NCBI GenBank assembly: GCA_023390815.1
Contig: JAEWCC010000014.1
Coordinates: 1-64,000 of the forward strand
Source of the DNA: Bacillota bacterium
GTDB lineage: Bacteria; Bacillota; Clostridia; Christensenellales; SZUA-584
Length of the DNA: 64,000 bases
Direction of reading: 5' to 3'
A program made the translations under genes and the position numbers. Shown here one piece after another: positions 17,063-24,762 of the stretch. The notes beneath the pieces are model-generated. The model ran no database searches. It was not told the DNA's origin and saw nothing but the letters and a program-made list of their open reading frames with translations. How positions within the stretch are numbered: position 1 is the first letter of the stretch; every line of letters starts with the position of its first letter.

Positions 17063-18187
17063 ATGGCAGAAACGGACAACATTGCGCATAATATAAAAAG
17101 TACGTTTGATTTGTATAGGGAATCAAGTTTGAGGGTTGAAATGAATTCATCACAAAAGATTGTAATTAACGGAAAATCGCCGCAGCCGCCGCGCGGAAAT
17201 CACAAGGCTTTCCGAACACTGTTGGTTGTTTTTATCGCTTTGGTGATTTCCCTGATCGGGTTGGTTGCTTTTATCCTGATTGACATGTCAAAAATCTGGA
17301 GCGATCCCGGCGAGGGCGGAATTATTGCGACCGAGACCGATGAAGACGCGCAGGGGCTGCCCGAGGCGACCTTCGAGCAGGGCGAGGTCACGGCAATCGA
17401 GAAAAAAGACAACGAAATTGATATCATGATGATCGGTGTTGACAATCGTGAAAACAAGTTTACGGGGCGATCGGACGTCATGATGTATCTGCGTGTCAAC
17501 ACGACCGATAAAACAATAAAGATGGTTTCTTTCATGCGCGATACGCTGGTGAGCATCGAAGATCATGGGAAAAATAAACTCAACACCGCTTACGGATTCG
17601 GTGGAATAGACCTGATGTACGACACATATCACAACAGCTTCGGGCTTGACCCGGATTACTATATCGTCGTCAATTTTTATGGCATGGAAGACATCATAAA
17701 CGCGATGGGCGGTGTCGACATAGAGCTTGAACGAGACGAACTCGAATGGCTGAATAAATGCATTGATGAAATCAATTTTGAAGATTCCGGGGAGAATGTA
17801 GCAAACATCAGAAAATCAGGAATGCAGCATTTGAATGGGCGTCAGGCAGTGGCTTATATGCGCATTCGGCATCCGGGTGGCGATGATGGGCGTATTGCAC
17901 GTCAGCAAGCTGTTATGTTTAAACTGTTTGAAAAGGCACGGGATATCGGAGCCGGACAGATTCCTTCATTACTCGACGCCATGGTCAGTTATGTAAAAAC
18001 GGATATGCCGGTCTCCAAAATGCTTGATCTTGCCTCGGCGGTAAGGGGTATGCAAACAAGCAGCGTTTCAACATTTCGGTATCCCGATAAATTCAAGTCC
18101 GGTAACTATAACAATATGTCGGTTGTGCAGCCGGAAGACTTTAACACAGAGTTCCAGAAGCTTTATGACTTTCTGAACAACGATTAA
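17063..18187 (+). CDS. LytR-CpsA-Psr (LCP) family cell-wall glycopolymer ligase
   Basis: A 374-residue membrane-anchored LCP protein. A basic cytosolic N-terminus is followed by one transmembrane segment (TLLVVFIALVISLIGLVAFILI, about residues 53-74). The extracellular LCP domain runs from about 120 to 320: DIMMIGVDNRE, GRSDVMMYLRVN, MVSFMRDTLVSI, KLNTAYGFGGIDL, and MRIRHPGGDDGRIARQQ. These include the conserved Asp and Arg residues that bind the lipid pyrophosphate. Family members move teichoic acid or other polymers from a lipid carrier to peptidoglycan. ATG 17063 has no clear ribosome binding site; ATG 17141 follows GAGGG and would give a protein 26 residues shorter without harming the domain. 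It is monocistronic. Confidence 0.88.
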   Translation: MAETDNIAHNIKSTFDLYRESSLRVEMNSSQKIVINGKSPQPPRGNHKAFRTLLVVFIALVISLIGLVAFILIDMSKIWSDPGEGGIIATETDEDAQGLPEATFEQGEVTAIEKKDNEIDIMMIGVDNRENKFTGRSDVMMYLRVNTTDKTIKMVSFMRDTLVSIEDHGKNKLNTAYGFGGIDLMYDTYHNSFGLDPDYYIVVNFYGMEDIINAMGGVDIELERDELEWLNKCIDEINFEDSGENVANIRKSGMQHLNGRQAVAYMRIRHPGGDDGRIARQQAVMFKLFEKARDIGAGQIPSLLDAMVSYVKTDMPVSKMLDLASAVRGMQTSSVSTFRYPDKFKSGNYNNMSVVQPEDFNTEFQKLYDFLNND

Positions 18188-18199
18188 TAAAAGCGCAGA

Positions 18200-18227
18200 A
18201 GAGGGCGTCGCAGGATGCCCTCTTTTT
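18200..18227 (+). terminator. Intrinsic terminator after the LCP gene
   Basis: AGAGGGCGTC pairs with GATGCCCTCT around GCAG, followed by TTTTT. Confidence 0.8.
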
Positions 18228-18301
18228 GTTTCGGGAACGAGCGAGAGCCCTTCCCAGAGCGGCATATTTATATCATCTCCTCAATCGGTCGCGTTGGCGA
18301 T

Positions 18302-18328
18302 AAAAAAGAAGCGCCTATTGGACGCTTC
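18302..18328 (-). terminator. Intrinsic terminator of the amino acid ABC operon
   Basis: On the minus strand GAAGCG pairs with CGCTTC, followed by six T. It lies 12 bp past the stop of the ATPase gene. Confidence 0.75.
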
Positions 18329-18339
18329 GGCTTTTATGC

Positions 18340-19113
18340 TTATAGTACCTTGGCGAGAAAGCTTTGCAAACGCTCGGCCTTGGGGCTGCTGAACAGCGCT
18401 GCGGGGGTGTTTTCCTCCACGATGCGGCCCTCGTCCATGAAGATGGCGTGTGTGCCGACCTCGCGCGCAAAGCCCATCTCGTGCGTGACGACGACCATCG
18501 TCATGCCGCCCTGCGCGAGCGACTTCATGACGTCCAGCACCTCGCCGACCATTTCGGGATCGAGCGCGGAGGTGGGCTCGTCGAACAACATCACGTCGGG
18601 GTTCATCGCGAGCGCGCGCACGATGGCGATACGCTGCTTCTGTCCGCCCGAAAGCTGGTTCGGGTACGCTTCGGCACGGTCCGCAAGGCCGACGCGGGAG
18701 AGCAGCGCCATGGCGTTGCTTTCCGCTTCCTCCTGCGACTGCCTTAAAAGCTTCATGGGCGCGAGCGTGAGGTTTTTGAGCACCTTCATATGCGGAAACA
18801 GGTTGAACTGCTGGAACACCATGCCCATCTTCTGGCGGTGAATGTTGATGTCCACCTTGGGGCTGGTGATATCCACACCTTCAAAGAAGATATGACCGCC
18901 TGTGGGCACCTCAAGCAGGTTGAGGCAGCGCAGAAAGGTGGATTTGCCCGAGCCCGAAGGCCCGATGACGACGGTGACGTCGCCCTTTTTGATTTCGGCG
19001 TCGATGCCATCCAGCGCCTTGATGGCGCCATAGTGTTTTTCCAGGCCCTCGGTACGGATGAGTACATCGTCCTGAAGTTCCAAAGAAGCTAAGTTATTAA
19101 GGTTATCGTTCAC
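18340..19113 (-). CDS. Polar amino acid ABC transporter ATP-binding protein (GlnQ-like)
   Basis: A 257-residue ABC ATPase. Walker A GPSGSGKSTFL, Q-loop FQQFNLFPHMKVLKNLT, signature LSGGQKQRIAIVRALA, Walker B VMLFDEPTSALDPE and switch histidine VVVTHEMGF are all intact. The spacing and the FNLFPHM motif are typical of the GlnQ/HisP polar amino acid group. It couples ATP hydrolysis to the permease encoded just upstream, with which it overlaps by 11 bp. An N-terminal extension of about 17 residues precedes the usual start. It is the last gene of a three-gene minus-strand operon. The amino acid carried cannot be told from the ATPase. Confidence 0.92.
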   Translation of the reverse strand: MNDNLNNLASLELQDDVLIRTEGLEKHYGAIKALDGIDAEIKKGDVTVVIGPSGSGKSTFLRCLNLLEVPTGGHIFFEGVDITSPKVDINIHRQKMGMVFQQFNLFPHMKVLKNLTLAPMKLLRQSQEEAESNAMALLSRVGLADRAEAYPNQLSGGQKQRIAIVRALAMNPDVMLFDEPTSALDPEMVGEVLDVMKSLAQGGMTMVVVTHEMGFAREVGTHAIFMDEGRIVEENTPAALFSSPKAERLQSFLAKVL

Positions 19114-19807
19114 TGCGGCGCAGCCTCCTTTCGAGCTTGCTCACGCCAAAGGAGAGCAGCATGGTGATCATAAGATAGATCAGTGCCGCTGCGAGAAGCG
19201 GCAGCGTATAGTTGTAGATGGCGCCGCCGATGTTGAACGCACCGCGCGTCAGGTCTTCCACGGCGATATAGCCCGCGACGGAGGTTTCCTTGATAAGCAC
19301 GATGAACTCGTTGGCAAGTGCCGGGATCACATTCTTAAACGCCTGCGGCATGATGATGCGCACCATGGTCTGCGTATAGTTAAACCCAAGGCTTCTGCCC
19401 GCTTCAAACTGGCCCGCGTCGATCGCGTTGATGCCGCTGCGGAATATCTCCGCTACATAAGCACCCGAGTTGATGCCGAACGCAAGGATTGCAAGCGGTA
19501 TCTTGAAGGTGGTGGGGGCGGAGGCAAAAATCACGTAATAGATGATCATAATCTGCACCATGACCGGAGTACCGCGGATGACGGTCAGATAGACCTGGCA
19601 TATTGCGTTGCTGATCTTGAGCTTGCCGGTTTTATCATGTGTGGTGCGGATAATCGATACGATGAAGCCGATTACGATACCGATCATGACGGCGAAAAGC
19701 GTAATGATCAGCGTGTTAACAAGGCCATTCGTGATAAATTTCCATCGCGCTTTTTCAATGAACGCAACCGTGAAATCGTGTAAGAAATTCTGCCACCACT
19801 CAGCCAT
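19103..19807 (-). CDS. Polar amino acid ABC transporter permease (HisM/GlnP-like)
   Basis: A 234-residue inner-membrane permease with about five transmembrane segments, starting with an amphipathic WWQNFLHDFTVAFIEKARW and then NTLIITLFAVMIGIVIGFIVSII. The coupling helix carries the EAA motif EAGRSLGFNYTQTMVRIIMP, which contacts the ATPase. The polar amino acid family motif VYLTVIRGTPVMVQIMIIYY is present. AAAGGAGAT precedes ATG 19807 on the minus strand. It would act as a homodimer because only one permease gene is in the operon. Confidence 0.9.
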   Translation of the reverse strand: MAEWWQNFLHDFTVAFIEKARWKFITNGLVNTLIITLFAVMIGIVIGFIVSIIRTTHDKTGKLKISNAICQVYLTVIRGTPVMVQIMIIYYVIFASAPTTFKIPLAILAFGINSGAYVAEIFRSGINAIDAGQFEAGRSLGFNYTQTMVRIIMPQAFKNVIPALANEFIVLIKETSVAGYIAVEDLTRGAFNIGGAIYNYTLPLLAAALIYLMITMLLSFGVSKLERRLRRSER

Positions 19808-19840
19808 GCAATCATCTCCTTTTTGTATGGTGTGGGGAAT

Positions 19841-19872
19841 ATAAAAGGCTGCCCGGTAAATCAGGCAGCCTT
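19841..19872 (-). terminator. Hairpin between binding protein and permease genes
   Basis: On the minus strand AAGGCTGCC pairs perfectly with GGCAGCCTT, followed by a T-rich TTTTAT. Such partial terminators inside ABC operons let the binding protein be made in excess of the membrane parts. Confidence 0.75.
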
Positions 19873-19933
19873 AGCGTCATCGATCCTTCTGCCCTTTAAA
19901 AGGTACCAGCGGACCGGCACTTTGTCAAGCGAT

Positions 19934-20773
19934 TTAGGCGGCAGTGATGTACTTGTCGAGGATCGCCTGCACCTCGCCCGAAGCGATGAGCTCATCGAGT
20001 GCTGCGTTGATCTGGTCAAGCAGTTCGGTATTTTCCTTCGCGACGCAGATCGCGTAGTTCTCGGTGATGTACTCGGTTTCGAGGATTGAGAGACCTTCGT
20101 TCTGCTCCACGAATACCTTGGCGGGCTCGTTGTCAATGACGACCGCGTCGATCTTGCCCTGCACCAGCGCCTGCACCGCGTCGGCGCCCTTGTTGTAACG
20201 CTCGATCTGCGCCTTGCCTGTGTCTACGAGATCCCAGGTGATGTAAAGGTCGCCCGTGGTGGAGAGCTGTACGCCGATCGTCTTGCCTTCCAGATCCTCT
20301 ACGGAAGCGATGTCGGAACCTTCGGGAACGATGATGACCTGCTTGCCGGTCGCATACGAGGTGGAGAAGCTAACGGACTCAAGACGCTCGTCCGTAATCG
20401 TCATGCCGGCCATGCCGATATCGACCTTGCCGGTTTTAACCGAAGTGATGATCGAGTCGAATTCCATGTCTTCGATCTGGAGCTCCATACCGAGCTTCTC
20501 GGCGATGAGGCCCGCGATTTCCGCATCGATACCTACGATATTCTCGCCATCATAGTATTCATACGGCGGGAACTGCGCGTTGGTCGCCATCGTCAGCACA
20601 GTCTTCTCGGTGCTGGCTTCGACGGATTCGCTTGCGGCGGCGGATTCCGAGACGGCGACCGATTCGCTCGGGGCGGCGGAGCTTTCATCAGTCGCTACCT
20701 GTGTGCATGCTGCAAATGAGAATATCAGGCTAAGAGCCAGAACAACCACAACCAGTTTCTTAAACATCTTCAT
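19934..20773 (-). CDS. Polar amino acid ABC transporter substrate-binding lipoprotein
   Basis: A 279-residue lipoprotein. The signal ends in a lipobox (SFAACTQ), and a Ser/Glu/Ala-rich linker (ESVAVSESAAASESVEAS) tethers the domain. The solute-binding domain is family 3: LTMATNAQFPPYEYYDGENI, GIDAEIAGLIAEKLGM, DIGMAGMTITDERLESVSFS, and later GADAVQALVQGKIDAVVID. Start MKMFKK at 20773 follows GAGGAGGAATAAC; a slightly longer frame lacks that spacing. It is the first gene of the operon and has a near-perfect promoter at 20803-20831. The ligand is probably a polar amino acid; which one cannot be said. Confidence 0.9.
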   Translation of the reverse strand: MKMFKKLVVVVLALSLIFSFAACTQVATDESSAAPSESVAVSESAAASESVEASTEKTVLTMATNAQFPPYEYYDGENIVGIDAEIAGLIAEKLGMELQIEDMEFDSIITSVKTGKVDIGMAGMTITDERLESVSFSTSYATGKQVIIVPEGSDIASVEDLEGKTIGVQLSTTGDLYITWDLVDTGKAQIERYNKGADAVQALVQGKIDAVVIDNEPAKVFVEQNEGLSILETEYITENYAICVAKENTELLDQINAALDELIASGEVQAILDKYITAA

Positions 20774-20802
20774 GTTATTCCTCCTCAAACTTTGTTTTGC
20801 AT

Positions 20803-20831
20803 ATTATAATACATAAATACGCATAAATCAA
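20803..20831 (-). promoter_or_regulatory. Sigma-A promoter of the amino acid ABC operon
   Basis: On the minus strand TTGATT (20831-20826), 17-bp spacer, TATAAT (20808-20803). The start codon of the binding protein is about 30 bp downstream. Confidence 0.85.
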
Positions 20832-20922
20832 TAGAAAAATGAATAAATATTCAATCATTTTTTATCGTCAATTAAAAGGCGGATCTGACCATAGCATAAC
20901 GTATAATGCCGCAATATCCCCA

Positions 20923-20952
20923 TTGTATGTACCGCTCGGTTTGACGTATAAT
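20923..20952 (+). promoter_or_regulatory. Probable promoter of mgsA
   Basis: TTGTAT (20923-20928), 18-bp spacer, TATAAT (20947-20952). The ATG at 20984 lies about 25 bp after the expected start site. Confidence 0.6.
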
Positions 20953-20983
20953 GCTCTTGCAATCATATATAAAGGGGTTACGG

Positions 20984-21436
20984 ATGGAGACATATACGAT
21001 CAAGGCGCAAAAACATATCGCGCTGGTAGCACACGACAACCGCAAGGATGACCTGATCGCCTGGGCGAAGAAGAACGAGCCGATGCTTCGGCGGCACTTC
21101 CTTTGCGGCACGGGCACGACGGCCAAAAAGGTATCCGAGGCGACGGGGCTGCCCGTTCACCCGTACAAGAGCGGCCCGCTGGGCGGTGACGTGCAGATCA
21201 GCTCGGCAATTTGTGACGGCACAGTCGATTTTCTGATATTCTTTTGGGACCCGCTGACCTCGCAGCCGCACGACCCGGATGTGAAGGCGTTGCTGCGCAT
21301 CGCGGTGCTTTACAACATTCCCGTGGCAATGAACCAATCGACGGCGGATTTTCTGCTTACGTCCGCCCTGATGGAGCAGGACTACAAGCACGTAATACTC
21401 GACTGCAGCAGCATATCGCAGGAGCGGCGTTTTTAG
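20984..21436 (+). CDS. mgsA: Methylglyoxal synthase
   Basis: A 150-residue methylglyoxal synthase, turning dihydroxyacetone phosphate into methylglyoxal and phosphate, a cytosolic bypass of lower glycolysis when phosphate is short. Family motifs are intact: IALVAHDNRKDDL near the start, CGTGTTAKKV for phosphate binding, KSGPLGGDVQI with the catalytic aspartate, FFWDPLTSQPHDPDVKALLR with the second aspartate and histidine, and VAMNQSTADFL. Length is normal for the family (about 150). ATG 20984 follows AAAGGGG; the frame is open a little further upstream without a ribosome binding site. It stands alone between divergent and downstream units. With a GlpA-like dehydrogenase elsewhere in the window, dihydroxyacetone phosphate metabolism is a recurring theme, but a direct link is not shown. 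Confidence 0.95.
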   Translation: METYTIKAQKHIALVAHDNRKDDLIAWAKKNEPMLRRHFLCGTGTTAKKVSEATGLPVHPYKSGPLGGDVQISSAICDGTVDFLIFFWDPLTSQPHDPDVKALLRIAVLYNIPVAMNQSTADFLLTSALMEQDYKHVILDCSSISQERRF

Positions 21437-21575
21437 CGAAAGCGGTGTTTTTATCGAAGCCTATTGATTCGGTGAGTCTAACCCCGAAAGACAGCGGAAA
21501 AGGCTTACGGCGAAACGGAACATGCGAAGCGCATATTGGAGATAGCGGTGGGCAATTCCAATATTACTGATAAGG

Positions 21576-21611
21576 AAAGCGGATATGTATTTGCGGTCAT
21601 ATCCGCTTTTT
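21576..21611 (+). terminator. Intrinsic terminator downstream of mgsA
   Basis: Twelve-bp perfect stem AAAGCGGATATG/CATATCCGCTTT with a 10-base loop and a T-run. The 139 bp between the mgsA stop and this stem show no gene. Confidence 0.88.
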
Positions 21612-21644
21612 CATGTTCGTGCAGTAACCAAACTGATAAAAATA

Positions 21645-21653
21645 TGGTATAAT
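21645..21653 (+). promoter_or_regulatory. Extended -10 promoter before the lipoprotein gene
   Basis: TGGTATAAT, the same extended -10 as upstream of the LCP gene. No clear -35. The start codon is about 100 bp downstream. Confidence 0.45.
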
Positions 21654-21757
21654 CATGTGATTCCATGAAACATCCTCTGCTCATATCAACAACAGTGTAC
21701 CAGCTCCTGTGTGCCCGATAATCCGAAAGAAAAGATTATTTGCGAAGGGGTGTGAAT

Positions 21758-22684
21758 ATGAGAAAACTCAAATGCGGGATAACCGTGGCGACACTAACGC
21801 TGCTTGCGCTTTCCGGCTGCTCGCTGATACTTCCGGTTAAGGAAACGCCTGCTGAAACACCGAAACCAACCGCTACCGCCACGGTTGTGCCAACCCCGGC
21901 AAGCTCTCCGCACATTTCCGCTACAGCCACAACCGTGCCGTCGCCTTCCAAAAGCCCTGAACCTGACAGAACGCCGCTGCCCGAAGTCACGCAGATGTTC
22001 CCCGACATATCGTATACGTTCGATTCTGACGAAAATGGGCAGCCGGAGAATGTCACGTTGTATGTGCTGGAAGACGCGGGAGACAGACCGGAGATACAGC
22101 TCAGTGTGCTGAGCGGCGCCGAAACCTATGCGGCCAATGAAGGTTGGTTCATGTCTGCCTATTATATGGACTTTACGGGCGGCCAGGCCTGTGTGCTGCT
22201 CAGTATGGACGCGATGTCGGATGACTGGTGGACCGCAGTTTATCGGTTGAACGGAGGAACGATGCCCGTAATGACGGACCAGACAAGCGGGTATGTCGAG
22301 CGGCTTGACGGATGGTCGGTCACCATGGTGGACAATATTGATGTGCTGGGTACCTATAACGCACAGTGTGAATATCAAATTGGTGACAGCCTGGACCTTA
22401 AGCCTGCGGGAGACGGCCTTTGGCATATGAGAGAAAACGACGAGTTCATCACCTGCCTGGTGGAATTGCCCGTGGAATTTCGCGCGGATAATTCGTACAA
22501 GCCGGGAATACTGGAACCGGGGGCCTCAAGCCGATTCACATCCACCGATAACGAGACGATGGTATATTTTGAAGGGCAGGACGGCAGCGAGGGCAGGCTT
22601 CAATTTACACGCGAAGGCGGTTCTTTATCTATCAACGGCATGGAGGACTGGGATTGCTTTGAGTCGCTGCCTTACGCGGGATGA
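21758..22684 (+). CDS. Lipoprotein of unknown function
   Basis: A 308-residue exported lipoprotein. The signal (RKLKCGITVATLTLLALSGCS) ends in the lipobox LSGC. Residues about 28-75 are a Pro/Thr/Ser-rich stalk (TPAETPKPTATATVVPTPAS), and the remainder is an acidic, beta-rich domain with no motif I recognise (for example YVERLDGWSVTMVDNIDVLG). GAAGGGGTG lies before ATG 21758. The stalk is like that of the next gene's product, which suggests both sit on the outer face of the membrane. A family name would need a profile search. Confidence 0.75.
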   Translation: MRKLKCGITVATLTLLALSGCSLILPVKETPAETPKPTATATVVPTPASSPHISATATTVPSPSKSPEPDRTPLPEVTQMFPDISYTFDSDENGQPENVTLYVLEDAGDRPEIQLSVLSGAETYAANEGWFMSAYYMDFTGGQACVLLSMDAMSDDWWTAVYRLNGGTMPVMTDQTSGYVERLDGWSVTMVDNIDVLGTYNAQCEYQIGDSLDLKPAGDGLWHMRENDEFITCLVELPVEFRADNSYKPGILEPGASSRFTSTDNETMVYFEGQDGSEGRLQFTREGGSLSINGMEDWDCFESLPYAG

Positions 22685-22884
22685 CCGACTGAGCGAAACC
22701 GCAACTGTATAAACTGCGGCCTTTTGCGTCATAAGGTTTCCGCCTCGCCGTCCGACTGGCCGGACAGCATCAACGCTTTCGAGAGATTGGAATTGATGGC
22801 TGATATGTGAAATGTTCACGGAATGGACAACCTTCAACGGGGAAGCCTGTGTTATAATGGTGCAAAACGTGCAACGGGGGATTG

Positions 22885-24129
22885 ATGAAGAGATTACTTG
22901 CTATAGGATTGATATTGAGTCTGCTGCTGATGGGCTGCCAAGGCAACGATGGAGAGCCGTCTGCGCCGACCGCAACGAACGCCACGCCGACTGCGTCAGA
23001 GACCGGCACGGTGGAGCCCACTCCGTCGGCGACGACAGAGAACACCCCGCAATTCAGCGGGCATGATAACACGGAGCTGTCTGTGCTGTTCATCAACGTG
23101 GGGTATGGCGATGCGATCCTGATCCAAGTAAATGGAAAAAATTATATGGTCGACACGGGAGCGAAGGATGCGGTCACGTCGCTTTACCGTGCGCTGACGC
23201 TGCAAGGGGTCAGCAAGCTGGACGGCTTGTTTCTGACCCATACGCATAGCGACCATGTGGGCGGCGCGCAAGCGCTTGCGCAGCGGTGCGAGATCGATAC
23301 GTTGTATTCAGCGGAAATATCCATGGATAAGAAGAATGGCGGCAATGTGATTGACGAGCTGGCACAGGAGATCGGACTGTCGCATACGAAGCTCAAAGCG
23401 GGCGATATCATCGACATCGGCGACGGCGCTTATTTCGAAGTACTGGGACCTTTGGTATACAACGGCGACGACGACAATGATAACTCGCTCGTCATGATGC
23501 TGCACGCGGGCGGTGTGACGCTGCTGTTGACAGGGGATATGCAGTTTGCGGAGGAGCAAACGCTGCTGGACGCAAACACGGCGCTTAAGACCGACATACT
23601 GAAGGTGGGGAACCATGGCAACCCGGACGCAACCTCCGAGGTTTTTGCCAAGACGGCGGCTCCCGTCTACGCCATGATTTCGACGAGCACGGCGCAGGAC
23701 GACGATACCCCCAATCCGAGGGTGCTGGACGCGCTGGATGGGTCGCAAATTTTCGTAACGCAGGATTATGAATGCGGCATTTTGCTGACCGCAAAGGACG
23801 GCAAAGTCGAAATATCGAACCCGGAAGCACCTGCAAAGACGGCGGATATTGCAATACAGGAAATCGACAAGGAGATGCAGACGGTCACGCTAATTAACAA
23901 CGGCGTGGATGCCGACCTCTCGGGATATTTCATCATCTCGGAAAAGGGCAGCGAGTTCTTTGTATTCCCGCAGGGCGCGATGCTGGCGGCGGGGCAGACA
24001 CTGACCGTGGCGTGCCGCGGCGGACAGGGCGACTACATCTGGGACGACAGCAAAGTGTGGAGCAAGAAGGACGACGAGGCAGGCGCGCTATATGACGCGT
24101 ACGGAAACGAGCTTTCGCAAAGCTTTTAG
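22885..24129 (+). CDS. Metallo-beta-lactamase-fold lipoprotein (ComEC C-terminal type) with lamin-tail domain
   Basis: A 414-residue lipoprotein. The signal ends in LLMGCQG and a Thr/Pro-rich stalk follows. Residues about 65-290 form a metallo-hydrolase domain: VLFINVGYGDAILIQ, MVDTGAKDAV, the metal motif FLTHTHSDHVGGAQAL, LLLTGDMQFAEEQ and ILKVGNHGNPDATS. This is the layout of the ComEC C-terminal nuclease-like domain. Residues about 315-410 form a lamin-tail (LTD) domain, with TLINNGVDADLSGYFIISEKG and FVFPQGAMLAAGQTLTV. In related proteins the fusion is secreted and thought to act on extracellular nucleic acid or phosphoesters. ATG 22885 has GGGGG six bases upstream, and TATAAT lies at 22853-22858. 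Confidence 0.85.
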   Translation: MKRLLAIGLILSLLLMGCQGNDGEPSAPTATNATPTASETGTVEPTPSATTENTPQFSGHDNTELSVLFINVGYGDAILIQVNGKNYMVDTGAKDAVTSLYRALTLQGVSKLDGLFLTHTHSDHVGGAQALAQRCEIDTLYSAEISMDKKNGGNVIDELAQEIGLSHTKLKAGDIIDIGDGAYFEVLGPLVYNGDDDNDNSLVMMLHAGGVTLLLTGDMQFAEEQTLLDANTALKTDILKVGNHGNPDATSEVFAKTAAPVYAMISTSTAQDDDTPNPRVLDALDGSQIFVTQDYECGILLTAKDGKVEISNPEAPAKTADIAIQEIDKEMQTVTLINNGVDADLSGYFIISEKGSEFFVFPQGAMLAAGQTLTVACRGGQGDYIWDDSKVWSKKDDEAGALYDAYGNELSQSF

Positions 24130-24617
24130 GGAATGGCTGGAATGAGCGGTGACCATAGGAACGGGCCCCCGGAATAAGCGATGGACCGTAGGGGACGGGC
24201 TCCCGCACGTCCCGCCTCAAGAATACCGCACTGTACGTTCGGCAACGGTGAAGGAGCCCGGTGGTGAAAAGCGATGATTTGCGGGGCGACCGGAGGCCGC
24301 ACCCTACGAGCCGCGACCTGCGGAGTGCAGGCGGAACATCGAGCAGCGGTGGTTAATATGACGGTGGCGAAAGCGGAACGGCATACCCATCCTGGGCACA
24401 ATCGGGGGCTGTTCCCTACGGGGTGCGAAGGAGATGTCGGGTGACGGCGCAAAACCGCCGGATTCCAATCTATACAATATATGGGCATGGCTGTGTCTGG
24501 AAGATCACACAGGTAGTTGTTGGATGCGATTTTTCGATAAAAAATTTCATATTTCGAGCCCAAACCGCTGGACAAGTATAGCGGCTTGTGGTATCGTAAT
24601 TGCAGTAAAAAGAGTCC
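24130..24617. other. Intergenic stretch, GC-rich, no gene seen
   Basis: No frame here has both a good start and a protein-like composition. The stretch holds a CCGTAGGGGACGGG..CCCGCC repeat at 24186-24216 and a CCCTACGGGG at about 24411-24423. The right part (from about 24500) is more AT-rich and probably contains the promoter of the uracil permease leader, but I cannot place the boxes. Confidence 0.4.
24186..24216 (+). repeat. Short GC-rich intergenic repeat
   Basis: CCGTAGGGGACGGG followed by CGTCCCGCC; GGGACG and CGTCCC can pair. Similar to 62968-62997 and to the reverse complement of 1-25. Confidence 0.35.
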
Positions 24618-24701
24618 TTTAACCCGGTCCTGTGAGTCCGGCAAGGTTAAACATTTGTTTTGTTGCGCAAAACGCTGCCTTGCCGAGAGCAAGGCTTTTT
24701 T
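24618..24701 (+). promoter_or_regulatory. PyrR-type transcription attenuator upstream of the uracil permease
   Basis: Three alternative stems can be drawn. The anti-antiterminator is TTTAACC (24618-24624) with GGTTAAA (24645-24651), an inner CGG/CCG stem and the loop TCCTGTGAGT, which contains the UCCNGNGAG core that PyrR binds. The terminator is GCCTTGC (24677-24683) with GCAAGGC (24689-24695) and six T. The antiterminator is CGGCAAGG (24639-24646) with CCTTGCCG (24678-24685), an exact 8-bp match that excludes both others. In the known Bacillus mechanism, PyrR with UMP stabilises the first stem, so the terminator forms and the gene is turned off when uridine nucleotides are plentiful. Confidence 0.9.
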
Positions 24702-24762
24702 AATGCCTTTAGGCCGGATAAGGGAATAGAATTCATGAAATATTATATCTAGGAGGATATAT

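Noticed and set aside
17043..17096. Possible 17-codon leader peptide before the LCP gene
   Set aside because: Too short, no regulatory codon run, and no attenuator structure nearby.
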